Below are positions 1 to 13,786 of a stretch of DNA of 64,000 nucleotides, one piece after another. Each line of letters opens with the position of its first letter. The first letter of the stretch is position 1. The position numbers and the translations under genes are program-made. Below the pieces are notes generated by a model. It was not told the origin of the DNA, ran no database searches, and worked only from the letters and a program-made list of their open reading frames with translations. The DNA is from Castor canadensis (lineage: Eukaryota; Chordata; Mammalia; Rodentia; Castoridae). Where the stretch lies: contig NC_133396.1 of assembly GCF_047511655.1 (NCBI RefSeq), positions 131,325,490-131,389,489 of the forward strand. The letters are read 5' to 3'.

Positions 1-2561
1 AGAAAAACATAATAAACTTTAAGCTTTATATAGAAATAAGCCCTGTCCTTTTTTTGCTGGGTGCCTGATGATTTCTCTCTTGCTGAAGCTCCCCAACTGT
101 TTCTGACAGCAAAAAGACAGGTATCATTAACCTCAGGTGTTGGCTCTCAGGCATTCATGGGAATGAGGTAGAAATAAGTAGGCGTGCCCCACCTCTGAGG
201 CTGTGGAGAGCAGATGCATACGGTGAGCCATCACCTCAATTCCTGGGGTACCAGGGGAGAGTCCCCCTGAATTTGCAGAGAGGGGTTTGGTTTTATGTTG
301 CTCTAGCTGAAGTTGGAGTGAAAATTGTTTTTAAAGAAAAATGGATCCATATTCCAATCAAAGTAGTTTCCAAGGCCCTAGAATCAAGTTTATTAGTAAA
401 TCCATAATTTACTGAACCATTTTACCTTCCTTGAAAGTGATTCATGTATAAATTGGGGGATGGATTCCTGATTAATTTATTTTTGCTGCCCTTCTCAGAT
501 TTTAAAAGCTTCCATTCCTCAAGATCATCATCTTCATCAATCCCTCCAGTAAATTTCAAGACAGAACCAAGGCCCCAGCTTCTTTCTCCTTTGTGGAATG
601 ACAGAATCTTACTTCCAAAGCAAGTAGGAATTCTGTGGTCCCAGACAAATACCGACAAATAAAAAGTAAGGAGTCACTAGAGGAAATCTCTGCAGCTCGT
701 CTTTGCTTTAGGTCACAGATGGCATGAGTGTGGAGTGCGAGCCGGTCTCTGTGTGCCATGCATTAATTTGCACTTTTAAATCTTCTGCCTGTGTTTATCT
801 TCATGGGAGTGCCACAGGAGATCTACTTTGAGATACTGATTTTTTTTTTCTCTTGGAAAAATCGACACAGTGAAATGGTCTCTCTCCACTCATAAAGCCC
901 ATTAGAGAAAACCAGAATTGAGTTGCCGGGAAGGAAGCATGTCCTATTAAACCCTCTCATTCCGATCTCATTGAGGACTTTGTGGAGCTGGTGGTGAGTC
1001 CGTTTGGAAGGCAGTTGCATCTCTGCCAGTGTAAGCTACCCGACTTGGCACCCAGCAGTGACTGAGAAAGGACCACTGGAAACACACCTCCCTGCAAGAT
1101 GTTTTACCCAAGGGGTAAAACTGTACTGGGTAGTAAATGAACTGTTTGAATTTCACGTGGACAACTGGTTTTTTTTGTTTTTGTTTTTTGAAGATAATTT
1201 CCAATTACTCCGAGCCTGGAGTTTAAGAGTGAATGATTGAACTGAAGTATTTTAGTAAAACTTGGTAGATAAATCAAACACTCTGAATTTCCCTCATACC
1301 TCTGACCATTTTGACAGCTTCTTATTTTAAAGAAATTGCTGCAAATTTGACAAAACTAATGTGGATGACAGTAATTGAACTTGACAATATCTAGATGGGG
1401 GAAGAAGTGAAATCACTATATTTAGAAGCCAGCGCTCCCTTTCTGCTCCCACTGCACATCCAGGTTCACCGTGTGCGCGCCCTGGTAGCCAGAACATCTG
1501 TTTCTGCTTGTTGTTCCCCATGGCTGCTTTTCAATTGGATTTCCTCAAGCAGGTCCCAGCTTGTCACTGCAGCCAGGGTCTGTTAGCCATCACCCCCGTT
1601 CCCACATTAAGGAGGAGGTTCAGAGCTAAGCTAATAACTTCCCTGCCTTTCTGACTGATTACAGCCATGCTCTCCCGGGCCACTTGTCATCTGCACTCCT
1701 TTGGGAGGGCGCTCTTCTTTATCTTACCTCTGCATGGAATTGGTTTTGTGCCTCTTATTCCTGGTGTTGTGTGTGAAAAGACACTGTCGCTGCACGTCTC
1801 CACTGATACAGAGCCGAAGTTATCAAGTTTCAAGCACAAAACCCACCATGCCCTTTGTGCCTGAATCCTAAAAGGGATGTGTGGTGACTCCCTTTCCTCT
1901 CCCTTCTCCACTCTGAGAGACAAAAAAGAAAGGAACTATCATTGCATATAGTTTACAGGAACTGGGTGACTTTTAGGATGAAATACTAAAAGTGGTTCAG
2001 TGTTCTGAACTGGGTTATCACGGGGCACAAAATCTTACATGGAAAATACTTGCCGTTTGTGGCATGCTAGTGGCCAGCCCCCATCCAAGGGGATGAGGTT
2101 GGAAGGAGCTATGTGATTGCAGAGATGAGATGTGACGGCTTCTACCTATTAAATGTCCCAGGCTAGCTACACTTAAGGGTGTGCCTAAACTCAAGGTCAG
2201 ACAGAAGGCACTTAGCCTGCTAGCCAGCTAGGGGAATGTGGAACTCATTTCCCATTTCTGCTTTCTAGGTAGCTTCTGAGACAGCAAGGAAAACTGGGTT
2301 CAGTCCAGGCCCTCGTATCCTGGGGTTGACACTGTCCTGTCGTGACTCACACAGCTGATAAGCTTTGACAGGAATGGACTCCCTCTGCCAAACCCTGCAC
2401 TGACTTGAAACTTGAAAAGTATCCCTTTCCTTAGGGCAGGCGTTCACAGGGAATGCCCTCTTCTGCCAAACCTTGCTGCAGTCCCTTGCTCAGGGCTATG
2501 GTAAGGTAAAGAATGGATATTGGATGGGTAACTACAAGATGTAATAGTCCCAAGGGGTCAA
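1..2561. other. Single-copy intergenic sequence
   Basis: No gene, RNA or recognisable repeat. Open frames are under 80 codons and lack family resemblance. Confidence 0.6.
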
Positions 2562-2762
2562 CAGTTGTTGTTTTGATGGGACTGGGGTTTGAACTCAGGG
2601 CTTTGCACTTACAAAGCAGGTACCCCAGTCCATTTTGCTCTGATTATTTTGGAGATGCGGGTCTTGCAAACTATTTGCCCAGCTGTCCTCAAAGTACAAT
2701 CCTCCCAATCTCAGTCTCCCTGGTAGCTAGGATCACAACCATGAGGCACCAGCACCCAGCTT
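2562..2762 (-). repeat. Dimeric B1-ID SINE
   Basis: Both halves are present in antisense: ID-like right arm first (CTGGGGTTTGAACTCAGGGC), then the B1-like arm ending in GCACCAGCACCCAGC. It creates part of a spurious 163-codon plus-strand frame. Confidence 0.85.
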
Positions 2763-3035
2763 CACGTGGGGTTACTGAAGCACAGGAAGCCAGATTAGGA
2801 TGCAGGAATGTTCTGACACACCTAGGGACTCCTCTTCAGGGCAGGGGGGTGGTGGGGGAGAACAGGAAAGAAATTTTACCCAAATTTCTGACTACTGACG
2901 ACATGAGCAATGCCAGCTCTGCTTTTCTTAAATGCGATCACAACAGATCTTTTGTCCTGAGTTTATCTACCTCCTTTGATTACCAGTTTTATAAGTACTT
3001 TTGAAAAAAGATCTTTTAAAAACTGAAGTCATGTT

Positions 3036-3219
3036 AGGAGCCAGTAGCTCACTCCTGTAATCCCAACTACTCAGAAGGCAGAGATCAGGATAATTGTGGA
3101 TCAAAGCCAGCCCCGGGCAAATAGTTCACGAAACCCTAGCTCAAAAAAACCCAACACAAAAATAGGGCTGGTGGAGTGAATGGCTCAAGGTGAAGGCCCT
3201 GAGTTCAAACCCCAGTACT
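3036..3219 (+). repeat. Dimeric B1-ID SINE, right arm shortened
   Basis: The left arm has CTCCTGTAATCCCAACTACT. The right arm lacks the middle of the tRNA-like part (GGCTCAAGGTGAAGGCCCTG). Confidence 0.85.
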
Positions 3220-3984
3220 TCTGTTTGAGAAAACTCTGAGAAATACCTGCGTCCTTCCTTGCCTTCAGCTCCTGGCTTCCTCCATCCTCTTATATATGGA
3301 GGGAAAACTTACTGTACATTAAATATAGGGTGAATTGAGAGAAACTGAGAAGAAAGGTGGCCCAGGTTGAAAATCACCTAAAACGAGTGTCCGCCCTCAG
3401 CTCTGCAGAAGAAAGGAAAGGTCTGGGGGCGAAGGGACAAGGTAACAGGGTGATGACAGGCAAGGAAGAGTAAAACGAGCAATTGCTGGACAACTCTTGA
3501 TCATCTGTCCTTTTTATGATGTCTGGTGACCTCACTCTAAATGGTCTGTCATTCTATGACAGTGACTCTCTGCCACTTTCACTTGAGGACAAATGCAGTG
3601 ATTTGCAATAAGAATGAAGGAGTTCCCCCAAAACCATCACAGGTAAACCCCACGATGAAATCTAGGCTGTTGCCAAACACTGGAGGGGTGAAGGGTGGAG
3701 AAAGTGTATTCTAGGTTAGCAGTTTTCATTCTGGCTCCTGTCTCAACTTCAAAACACTTCCTTTTAAATAATTTCATATACTACACGTGTTGTCTCAATG
3801 ACAATATAATAGTAACTACTCATACTCTGTTTTATTGTCATTTCCTATCAGGACTTTGTTGTACTTGGACACAAGTCCACTCCAACACCAGATTCAGTTT
3901 TCTATCCTTTGATTCCCCCTTAGCATTGTATCTGAAGCATTGTGTTTACTACAATCTTACTTATGACCGAAAGGCAAGTTTTGT

Positions 3985-4070
3985 TTCTTTTTTGTGGTGC
4001 TGGGGATAGGACCCAGAGGCCTCATGCTTGTTAGGGAAGTACTTTACCACTGAGCTACATCTCTAGCCCA
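3985..4070 (-). repeat. ID-type SINE monomer
   Basis: Antisense tRNA-like monomer containing TTACCACTGAGCTACATC. Confidence 0.75.
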
Positions 4071-4317
4071 TGACAAGATTTTTAATGACTATATAATATT
4101 CCACCAAGCAGGCGGTCCAGAGCTGGATTGAAGATTATTGTCAATTTTTCACTGGCAAATTTGTTTGTAGATACAAGTGTTTTAATAGCTAGAATTTTCT
4201 TCTGTGTTATGATCCTAGACCCACTGAGTGTAAATGGTATGCATCTGTGGAGAAATCTCAGGGCTTACTTTTCAATGACAAAGAAAGCTTTCAGTGTTTT
4301 AGTTTAGCAAAGGAGCT

Positions 4318-4405
4318 AAGCTAGTGGAGTGGCTCAAGTGGTAGAGTGCCTGCCTAGCAGGCATGAGGCCCTGAGTTCAAACCTCAGTACTGCTCCACCC
4401 CCAAG
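4318..4405 (+). repeat. ID-type right-arm SINE
   Basis: AGTGGCTCAAGTGGTAGAGT through GAGTTCAAACCTCAGTACTG, without a B1 left arm. Confidence 0.85.
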
Positions 4406-6489
4406 AAAATTAGCAGAGGAGCTAAAATGTCGACTAGAGTGAATTTACTTATCTGACCACATCTTATTAAGATACGGGGTAAACTCTGGCTTATTCTGAA
4501 CTGTCAACTCAGAATTGTTAAAATGCAAAACCCATAGCTTGTGTTCAATAAAAATACACAAAATTTCCAGCACAAAACAAAAAAATTCTTTCACCTTTAT
4601 CTATCTGTAAATTTGGTTTGTGAGTATGTCTTAGGGAAGGTGGATGGAAGGAGGAGGATGAAATGGCAGAGAGGGCGTATTAATAGGTTTGTAACGACAT
4701 AAAATTTATTCTGGGTGTGTGGTAAAACTTAATGGTTCGTAAATAGCAAATTCATTATATTTTTAATACTCAGGTTATATTAACACCATATAACATCTTT
4801 ATGGTACCATTAGTAGCATTTAAATCCTTGACTCAACATGAAAAACAAACATTTCCAAATCTTGGCCATGAAATGATTAGCTATTTAAATAAAATGTTTT
4901 AATAAATATTATTGGATTAGAGCTTGGTTGGTTGGGTCATAAACTGTCGTATAAGTGTTTTATGCCATCCGTTACGCTGCATTTTTAAATGTTAACAAAT
5001 TAATTTATATTAAAGTCTGCATCAAGGTAAAAACACCTTGTTTTTGCTGGGGTATCAGGAGTGAGGACAGTATGTCATGTGGTCGTTTTGTTTCTCATTC
5101 CATCACACCAGTGCCAGCAGACATGTTAAGACATAAAAGGTGGGCTGGTTTGTTAACTATTCATTTATAATTTGCATTAAATTATGTGTAGGACTAATCT
5201 TTAATCTGAAAGACACAGTATTATAAAGCTCTCAGAATACATAATACCTATTTGGTAATTTAGTGCTACTTCTAAGTGTTGACTAGAATGCACACAAATG
5301 CTTGTCAGTAACGATATTTAATTTTCCCAGGAGACTTGGTCTACATTGGTAGTGAACTCAATAATTCATTTGAGCCTTCAGGTCACTAAGGGAAATATCA
5401 GTTTGGGGACACCAGCTCTTCCGTGATGGATGGTGACTCTGTTACTTGCTTGTCATGGTGACACTGTCATTCATTGCCTAAAAAACCATTTCAACACAGA
5501 GTGGCGACTTTGAGGGGCTTATTCCTTCGTGGTCTTGGGGAGTATCACGGTAAATCTCACTTTTGGTTTGGAAGCCAGAGAGTCCTTTGGCTGGACGATC
5601 TCAGAGCGCAGTAAATTCCAGCTCAGCATTCCACATGCTCCAATGGTCAGATATTTGATTAAGCGTCATAGCCGTGATATCCAATTTGCATTTGGTAAAC
5701 TGAAAACATCCAGTGTCTTGAGGAAGCTGGCTGTGGCCGACTGGTGATTTGTATTATAGTAGCCTGGTGACTGCCCAATGGAGCATGTAAAAACAGTTCA
5801 TTAAAATGTTTACGTGCCTCGCTGCTTAATGCAAAGAAAGCTTTATTGGAGTCTTATAAAAACCTTGGTGACTTCAGGTCAGAGTCAGAGCAATGTGTTG
5901 TCATAATTCAGTCGCCCACCTTCTCTCTCCACCCTCTCTCTCCCGAGTGCAGAAAAGAACCAAAGCACTTCCATGGCCCCTTTTCTAAGTCCACGGATTT
6001 TCAGATTTTTAAAGTTCCTCTAGCCTTTCCTCTTCTTCACTCTCTTAAAACCAATTAAAACATTCCAAGTTCACTTGTAGGCAATTTGTAATACTTTTTG
6101 CATAAACCTTGGGGTGTTTGTAATAAAATCTAACCAATAGATAGATTGATCACAATCTATCACTGCATTTTGTTTAGAAGTTAAACTCTGATGGAACTTC
6201 AACTTTTTTGAACATCAAAAATAATCAGTATTAAACTAGCAAACAGCCCTGATAATTTAGGTGCTAGCTAATGTCTCCCATTCACTTCAAAACTATTTTC
6301 AGACCATGAGGATATGACTAGGAAGCTGTGTGAGGCTGCAAAATTCCTCTGTGACAGTAAGAAAATATTTTAAAACAATTAGATCTTTAACAACATTAAA
6401 AAAAAATCCTTCAAAGAAGAAAAATAACCATTTTAAATAGAAAACTAACCCATATGAGCATTTACCTTCACAGGATATACACATTTCGA
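4406..6489. other. Single-copy intergenic sequence with possible conserved core
   Basis: No gene seen. The repeat-free core 5400-5880 has an octamer ATTTGCAT at 5684 and CCAAT at about 5775; conservation is a guess. Confidence 0.45.
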
Positions 6490-6704
6490 TTTTTTGTTGT
6501 TGTCATTACTGGGGTTTGAACTCAGGACCTCATGCTTGATAGGCAGGTACTCTACCACTTGAACCACTCCACCAGACCTGTTTTGTGTTGGTATTTTTGA
6601 CATAGAGTTTCTTGAACTATTTTCCTGGGCTGGCTTCTGTGATCCTCCTGATCTCTGCCTCCTGAGTAGCTAGCATTACAGACGTGAACCACCAGCACCC
6701 ACCT
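6490..6704 (-). repeat. Dimeric B1-ID SINE, full length
   Basis: Complete antisense copy running from a T-rich tail to GAACCACCAGCACCCACCT. Confidence 0.85.
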
Positions 6705-7472
6705 AGATTTTTAAACGGAAGGAAATATTTGCAATTCGGAGTATTCCATATGCATCTTTATTCGGTAGTTGACTATGTTGAAAAGTACCCAAGAAATAAG
6801 CACGAGAAGAAAATCTGCCTTCAGGAATAAAGACAGTGCTCAAATCATAGCATAGTCTAATATTAAGAAAGATACACTCTGTTTTCTCTCCTTCTCTTGT
6901 GGCTCACAGCACTATTACACAGGCGAGTGCACAGAGGCCAGACGGCACAGCTCTGCTGCTGTCACACACAGCAATTAAAACAGATGCTCCTTGTATACAG
7001 CAACCGTCTCAAAATATTCTCGCTTTTCCATGTATCCACCAAGGCATGGCATTTAAAAACTGTATCTTGATGGGTTTGTGAACATCAAAATCCACCCACC
7101 CCACCTCCTGCAAAGCAGGAGATCGGTGCCCAGCTGGCACCCAGCTGGCATTTGGTGCTAATTTCCCCTAATTCCTAGGATGGTCCAAGCTAGGGGAGGG
7201 TTCTTTTGGTATCTGATATTACATCAGATGAGGATGAATTTAACTGTAACATACTGTGCATAGTCAAAAAGTATTGGTAATAAATCAAACCACTGCCTGG
7301 CACGATGCATTGGCCATGGTGGAAAGTCATTAAATATTTGTGAATGAAAGAAAGTTGAAGGAGTGATTTTTAAAATCTGTTTTGAAATCCACTGGCTGGG
7401 TCCTCTTAAGTGAAAGTATGAAGTTAGAGGAGAGGAAGGGAAGAGAAAAATTGGTGCAATAAAATAAGCCAA

Positions 7473-7675
7473 TGGGCCTTTGGCTCACGCCTGTAATCCT
7501 AGCTACTTGGGAGGATCTCAGTTCATAGCCAGCCCTGGCCTGGGAGATCCCATCTCCAAAATACCCAGAGCAAAATGGACTGGTGGTGTGGCTCAAGCAG
7601 TAGAGCACCTGATTTGCAAGTACAAAGCCCTGACTTCAAACCCCAGTCCCACCAAAATAAATAAATTAATAGGTA
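7473..7675 (+). repeat. Dimeric B1-ID SINE with perfect 12-bp target duplication
   Basis: AAAATAAGCCAA occurs at 7461-7472 and 7676-7687. Both arms are present, and the linker reads AAAATGGACTGGTGGTG. Confidence 0.9.
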
Positions 7676-7756
7676 AAAATAAGCCAAATATTATTTGCTT
7701 TTGAGAGTTAGCCTGCATAGTCTTCAAGTAGACACTGAACACCATTTAAGATATCT

Positions 7757-7838
7757 AGTGTGGGATGAAGTTCAGTGGTAGAGTACTTTTCTTGTATGCA
7801 CAAGGCAAGTACTGGGTTCAAGGCTAAGCCCAGCAAAA
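7757..7838 (+). repeat. ID-type SINE monomer
   Basis: Diverged tRNA-like unit (GTTCAGTGGTAGAGTACTTT). Confidence 0.65.
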
Positions 7839-7879
7839 GGTTCGAGAGACACCTCCTCTCTTCCCACCCAACAGAAAAA

Positions 7880-8059
7880 GCTGGATGTGGTGTGCACTGT
7901 CATCCTAACTGTGGCAGGAAGCATAAGCAGGAGGATTGAGGTCCAGGCTGGCCTGGGGGAAAAGTGAGACCCCATCTTAAAAATAACCAGAGCCAAAAGA
8001 GCTGGAGGCATGGCTCAAGCAGTTAGTAGGCAACCCTGAGTTCAAACCCCAGTACTGAC
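7880..8059 (+). repeat. Dimeric B1-ID SINE, diverged
   Basis: B1-like GGAGGATTGAGGTCCAGGCT, then right arm GGCATGGCTCAAGCAGTTAG. Confidence 0.75.
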
Positions 8060-8117
8060 AAAAATAAATAAAAATCAATTTTTGCTTGTTTTGTTTTAAT
8101 TAATTAATTTAAAAATT

Positions 8118-8223
8118 TTGAGACAGGGTCTTGCCGGGTAGCCCAGGCTGGTTGGGAACTCATCACCTTCCTGCCTTGACCTTCTGAATGCTGGAGCTAC
8201 ATGCATGCACCACTGTACTGGCT
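8118..8223 (-). repeat. B1-type monomer
   Basis: Antisense B1: GAGACAGGGTCTTGCCGGGT followed by AGCCCAGGCTGG. It abuts the old L1 fragment at 8245. Confidence 0.75.
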
Positions 8224-8244
8224 CCTTAATTTAATTATTTTGGC

Positions 8245-8478
8245 TGGCACAAAATAATTGTACATATTTACGGGGTACTATGTGATGTTTCATTTTATGT
8301 ATACATTGCATAATGATCGAATCAAGGTAACTACCCATTCCCTTAAAATTTTATCATTTCTTCGTGGTTAATACTTTCAAAATCTTCCAGCAATTCTGAG
8401 CTATACAGGGCATTGATGTTAACTGTATTCACCCTGGGGTACCATGAACATCACAACTCATTCCTGTGTGACCCAAAG
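8245..8478. mobile_element. Old L1-type 3' fragment
   Basis: It resembles the tail of ancient L1 copies (TACATATTTACGGGGTACTA, then a TAATGATCGAATCA block). It is diverged and lacks clear ends. Confidence 0.5.
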
Positions 8479-8479
8479 A

Positions 8480-11400
8480 ATCCATTTTTAGCAAATCTGA
8501 TGGACTGAAATCTGTGTGTGTGACTTGTGATTACCGATACATGAGGACAGGGGAGCAGGTGTGATGTAGGTGTCTGAAAGGGGGAGAAAGGTTGGTTTTG
8601 AACCTCACTACACCTACGATCATGGCTGGTCCATTTCTAGGATGAAAAAGAGAGGTCTTAGAGGCATTAGATTATGCTTCTTATTCCTGGAAGCTTCGAG
8701 AAGACCGAGGAGGGTGGAGAGGGGAAGCGCGGGAGCGTGTGGGTTTCCTCCAGCCCTCTCAGGTTTAATTGTGAGCGAATGACCCCAGCCCTGCAGTATA
8801 TCAACCTGATGAATGTAATTGATAGCCAAACGTTTTTTACAGGCTGTTAAATGGTAGGACCACAACGAAATGTATATAATGTTGATTAAAGTGGTTTTTG
8901 CACCAAAGGGTCAGAGACATTAACAAGTTAAAAGAAAGAGGGAGCTCTGTGCTTATTCCCCTAACCTCTGTTCACTCTTTTCCCATAATTGACACCACAT
9001 GTTTACGCTGCAAAGTTGGGCGAATTGAAGGCTGTTAGGATGCAATGTGTTTAGAAGTGCTCTTGAGATTAAGGTGCTCAGAGAGGGCTCAGGGAGGTGG
9101 GCTTCAGACATTGTCGTAGCACATGGTAAAAGAGAAAGATTAAAATAAACCCGGCCAGTTTGCCTTGTATTAAATTGTCTGGCTCATGAAGGCAGAGTAA
9201 AGTTAACAGTAACTCTGAAAACAATTCAAGCGGACATCTAAATGATAATTACTGGGTAATTTTGTTTGGGTTATAATTTGTGGTGTTATTTTTGTAACTG
9301 ACATGAGACATAATATATTTTTCAGGGGTCTGCCCTAGCTGAGAACAAATGGAATCTGTCAGAAAGTATTGGTGGGAACAGTCATTGAAGAAAGCTGTTG
9401 AGGTTGTTGAAATACTGTCCTGACTTAGTTTTTTTTAGCCCATTCATCAGTGGAATACTTCCCTTAAGATGTGATGACTGTGGACATGTGGCGTAGAGCA
9501 GGCTCTCTGCCGAGGCTTCTAAAACCCTCTTTCATGAATACAAAACTGGCACGGGGTCTTTCTCCATGCCTTGTCATCCGGGTAACCTGAGCCAAGGGTG
9601 TCTTCACCTCTGGTTCCCCAGGCCTGGCCCTCTCCCTTCGTTTTCCTCTCTTGCCTGTCTGTTCCATCTATGCTTGAGGTCTCTCTGTAGCATCAAGGCC
9701 ACTTGCAGCGGCTTCAGTTCTTGGTCCTTCCCCAGCGGCCCTCCTATCTACTGACTATCCTGACCCCTGCCCCGGCTGTGAACTGGACGAGCAGACCACC
9801 CAACCTCCTGCCAGCCCCGATGGCAGCTGTGCTCCACACTTCCCAGGCGGCACAATTTTGTGGAATTTACCTCTGTCCTCATCTGGCTCTGATTATTTGC
9901 TGACTTGTAATTTTAGTTATTTGTGTGCAAGCCTCATCTGCTTTGCCAGACTGGAAGCTCCCAGATGACAGGCACTGTACCTGCTCCCTTTTGGGGAGTC
10001 TTTCTTGTCTCCCCCCTGCAGGCAGGGTGCTCAGCACAGTGAGAAAATTCAGTAGATCCCCTCTGAGTGAACCTGTGACATCGAGGTAGACACACCTGGC
10101 ATCCTAAAAAGAATCCAGTGATTAATATCCAGGGATTGACCACACACCTGGCTAAACCAGCAGCCAACCAGCCTAAACTCCATTTCGTAGATGGGATGGC
10201 ATAGATTGCATAGATGTGAAATCCAGAGGACAGATATTTTAAATTTCCACAATATCTTGTTTCCAAAGATTTGAAATCAAGATGTTATATCTTCCACATG
10301 GTGGGAAATAGCTCCATGGTGACATCTAAGGCTGAAGGAGTTAAAATGATCCTTGAACTCAAGTCTTCCGATAACACATTTTATAAACCAGTCAGAGACT
10401 AGAATAAGTCTTGTGGATGAGACTAGACAGCCTCAAACCATTCTGAGCTCCAGGCACAGAACCTGTGCTGTGTAGCAGAATTTTATTTGTCAGTGACTTT
10501 ACGAGGAGAAGATCTACCAATCATTTAATTTCTTTTTTTCCCTATATTATATTAAAAGGAGAATTTGTCCAGCCTCAAGCACCCAGACACACGAAAACAA
10601 TAAACACACATTTTGTTCATTTAATGATAATTTCAACAAGGTTCATAAGAAACTAAATAATTAGGTTTCTTTATGAATGTTCTAATTTTTCTTGACTATT
10701 TCTCATCACATAGGGATTTAAAATAATAAAATTGGTTATCGAAATCATTAAAACAAAAAATCAGTCCTTTTTCACTTATGTTGTCTAGAAAAAGAACTCT
10801 TTTGGTTCAAATTGTATGTTTCCTCAATTTTGTTCAGTCCTTGATGTTATATTTTAATTGAAATAAAATATTTTCCAAGTGAGAACTCATCAATTCAGAC
10901 AAAATAGTTCTAAGCTGTAGGAGCAAAAATTCAAGAATCCTGAAGTTAGAAACATGTCTGCGTCTTTTTTTTTTCCATGACTAACCCATGTCTATTCTCT
11001 ATGAAATTGATGTCAAAAAAGTATTATATATTTTCAGCAGGAAATAGAAGGCTACCCTCTACTCTCCTTGTCAGGACGTCGCATCCCTTTAATCATACTT
11101 TTCATTTTAGTACATTGAAATTTCCGTCACCAAGGACAACACCATAAATAAAAGTGTTTGTGAAATTTCACCTGCAGCTTCAGAACTTTGTGCATTAAGC
11201 ATGAGACTAGCAGAGAGGCGGTCAGATGTGAAAATTTATAATCATTTATTACGTACGGCTGAAGCAAGAAGGGAATAAAAGCGTGAAGGCATACATCTAT
11301 AAACGGAAGCCGAAAAGCTTAAATGAAAAGTAAAGTGAATTTCTGTGTCTTGTCATAAAGTAATGAGAAGCTAGAGCTTTTTATTCATAGCATCCCAAGA

Positions 11401-13675
11401 TGCATTTACTCTCAATCTAGCCTCAGCAGTAAACGCTTCCCTGATGTATTGCTTTGGACTTACAAAGAAATATTTGTGCTCTCCATAATAGTATAGTTAG
11501 GAGAATTACTGCACGGTTGAGAAGATTCTATAAAGGTTTATAGCTGGTGGTGTTACTATAATTTAATCACAATGTAGCTAATGTAGTACTTTAATATCAC
11601 AGGTTACTTTTTTATTTACCATTTATTAGGAGCTGACAGAGTCCATCATCTCTACATCATAAACAAATCATGGACAGATTCTAGAGGAACCCTAAAATTC
11701 CAGAGATGTACTGTGGTGCTTTTACACTGCCACCTTCCCTGTAATGATCTCACTGTCCAATTATTATTTAGATCTGTGAAATGTAAATCAGGCTCCCTGT
11801 TCTCAGTCCATTGGCCAAAGAAAACTCGAGAACATTTTATTTCATGAACACAATTAGCACTTACGCTGTTTGTGCATAAATACGTCATTGATCCAGTTCT
11901 AGTAATGGCCAGAAGTGGTTGCTGAAAAATAGTGAGGATGTTGACTGGCAGATTCCTGCTGGTAATACACTAACAAACATGACCAAAACATGAAGCTTCC
12001 ATCAAAACTTTCTCATTAGAATTTTTTTTATAAAAAGTGAGATTTTTTTTTTACACTTGCAAGCCAAATGCAGCTGGTTTTATATTCTCTGTGTATATCT
12101 ATTTCTCTCTCAATAGATAGGAAGACAGATAGCTACGCATAAGTGGTAGTCATCTTTGTTAGAGTATTCAAGTCACAATAACAGAGCTGATGCAAGGATT
12201 GTAAGCGAGATGAGTGATGGGAAGACACTCATGTTCCTGAAGCTGTGTGACTGTGGAAAATAGACTCAGGGCAAGTCTAAGTGTTAGTCTAGGTTTAGTT
12301 CTCTGACCTTGGACCAGTGTCCTGACCCCCATAAATCTCTCTACTTCCATCTACAAAATGGGGGATGGTATTAGTCCCACGAATCCCCCTGAATTGCTAT
12401 AAGGATCCAAAAAGATGTGGTATGAAAAACATTCAGCAAACTGAAGAAGTACACAAAGTACTAGGTTTTTGGATGTGTGAGGCGTTAAACAAATGTAGCA
12501 TCGACTGCTCAAAGCAAGGACTTTTCATCTAATATTTTAATAGTTTTTTATTACACAGAGGGTGCAAACATCAAGTGAAAAAAAGTTCTGTCATTTACCC
12601 AATATTTAATTAAGCAACTACTGTGTCAGATGTGACAGAGCCTATTGTATTAAGATTAGTTGATGACTGTCCAAAAGAAGAATGAATCTAAATGACATTG
12701 ATTCAATTGAATCGTTGATTCAAATGAGGTTCAATGTTTGTATATAACCATGTCCACATCACCTCATCTTGCCACTTTGTCACTCTGTGCCTTCCAGCAG
12801 GATTGATTAGATTTTCTAATTCTTTAATTCCTGGGAATTTACACACCTTTAAATTCTCCCTAGACCTTTATCTCACCTAGGGCTAGTCCCAGGTGAAGTG
12901 GTTAGGCTATAATTCAGTGACAGTGACTGATGTCTAGTTTGGGAGGTGATACTTTGGAAATAAAAATGGCCCTGCTCAGAAGTACAGCTTTAGATTAACA
13001 ACTCAAAGAAAAAGAAACAGTCTTGGGGTAACTGAAGCGGCCATTCAGTTGAGAACAGAAATGTCAACACAGCAGTGGGCTGTATTGATTTTTTCATGGC
13101 GGTTATTTAGCTCCTGGTGCCTGGAACATCCTCTCCTTTGTCTGTCAAAGTCTTGCTAATTATTTGAGGTCCACTCGAAAGGTTGCCTCATCCATGAAAT
13201 CTTCCTACTTACTCCTTGTTTTCCAAAATGCTGTTTTTCAGTATAAGTTCAAAAATTTGCTGTATGTTATGGTCATTACTGTGCAATTATTTATTATACT
13301 TCAAGGTGGGTTTTGTATTGGTTATGTGAGAAGGTTCTTAGCCTCAAACTTGTGATACTCTTGCTTTTTCCCTCTGAGTGCTGGGATTGCAGGCATGCCT
13401 CACGAGTGGTTTTATACTTTAAATTTTTAAGACAATAACTAGTTATCATCTTTGAGCTCCTTTTGTCTTCTGACATCATGTTTTGCACAAAAAGACACTT
13501 AAACTGTTGTTGAATTTAATTACACTATTTAAAAAATATGTGGTGTAGTTTGTAGATAAATATTAGAATTTTTTCTATTGGTTACTTAAAAAATAAGAGC
13601 TCAAATTATTTGTGGTATTATAAAATTGTTTTTCTCCTGCATGGTGAAATCTTTTAAATATATTTCTCCTCCTTT
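8480..13675. other. Long repeat-poor intergenic stretch
   Basis: Five kilobases without a recognisable SINE or LINE, though the window average is about one per kilobase. No coding frame above 110 codons and none with family resemblance. Sub-regions 8780-9330 and 11090-11900 are rich in TAAT/ATTA-type motifs. Confidence 0.5.
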
Positions 13676-13786
13676 TTCCTTCCTTCCTTCCTTCCTTCCT
13701 TTTCTTTCTTTAATTGCTGGGGATTAAATCCAGGACCTTCTATATGCTAAGCAAGCACCTCTACCACTGAGCCACATCCCCGGCCT
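13676..13786 (-). repeat. (CCTT)n tract plus antisense ID monomer
   Basis: CTTCC repeats (13676-13701) lead into CTACCACTGAGCCACATCCC. The pyrimidine tract is the expanded A-rich tail of the SINE read on the other strand. Confidence 0.75.

Noticed and set aside
2513-3004. 163-codon plus-strand frame
   Set aside because: Its first half is an antisense dimeric SINE and the rest has no family resemblance.
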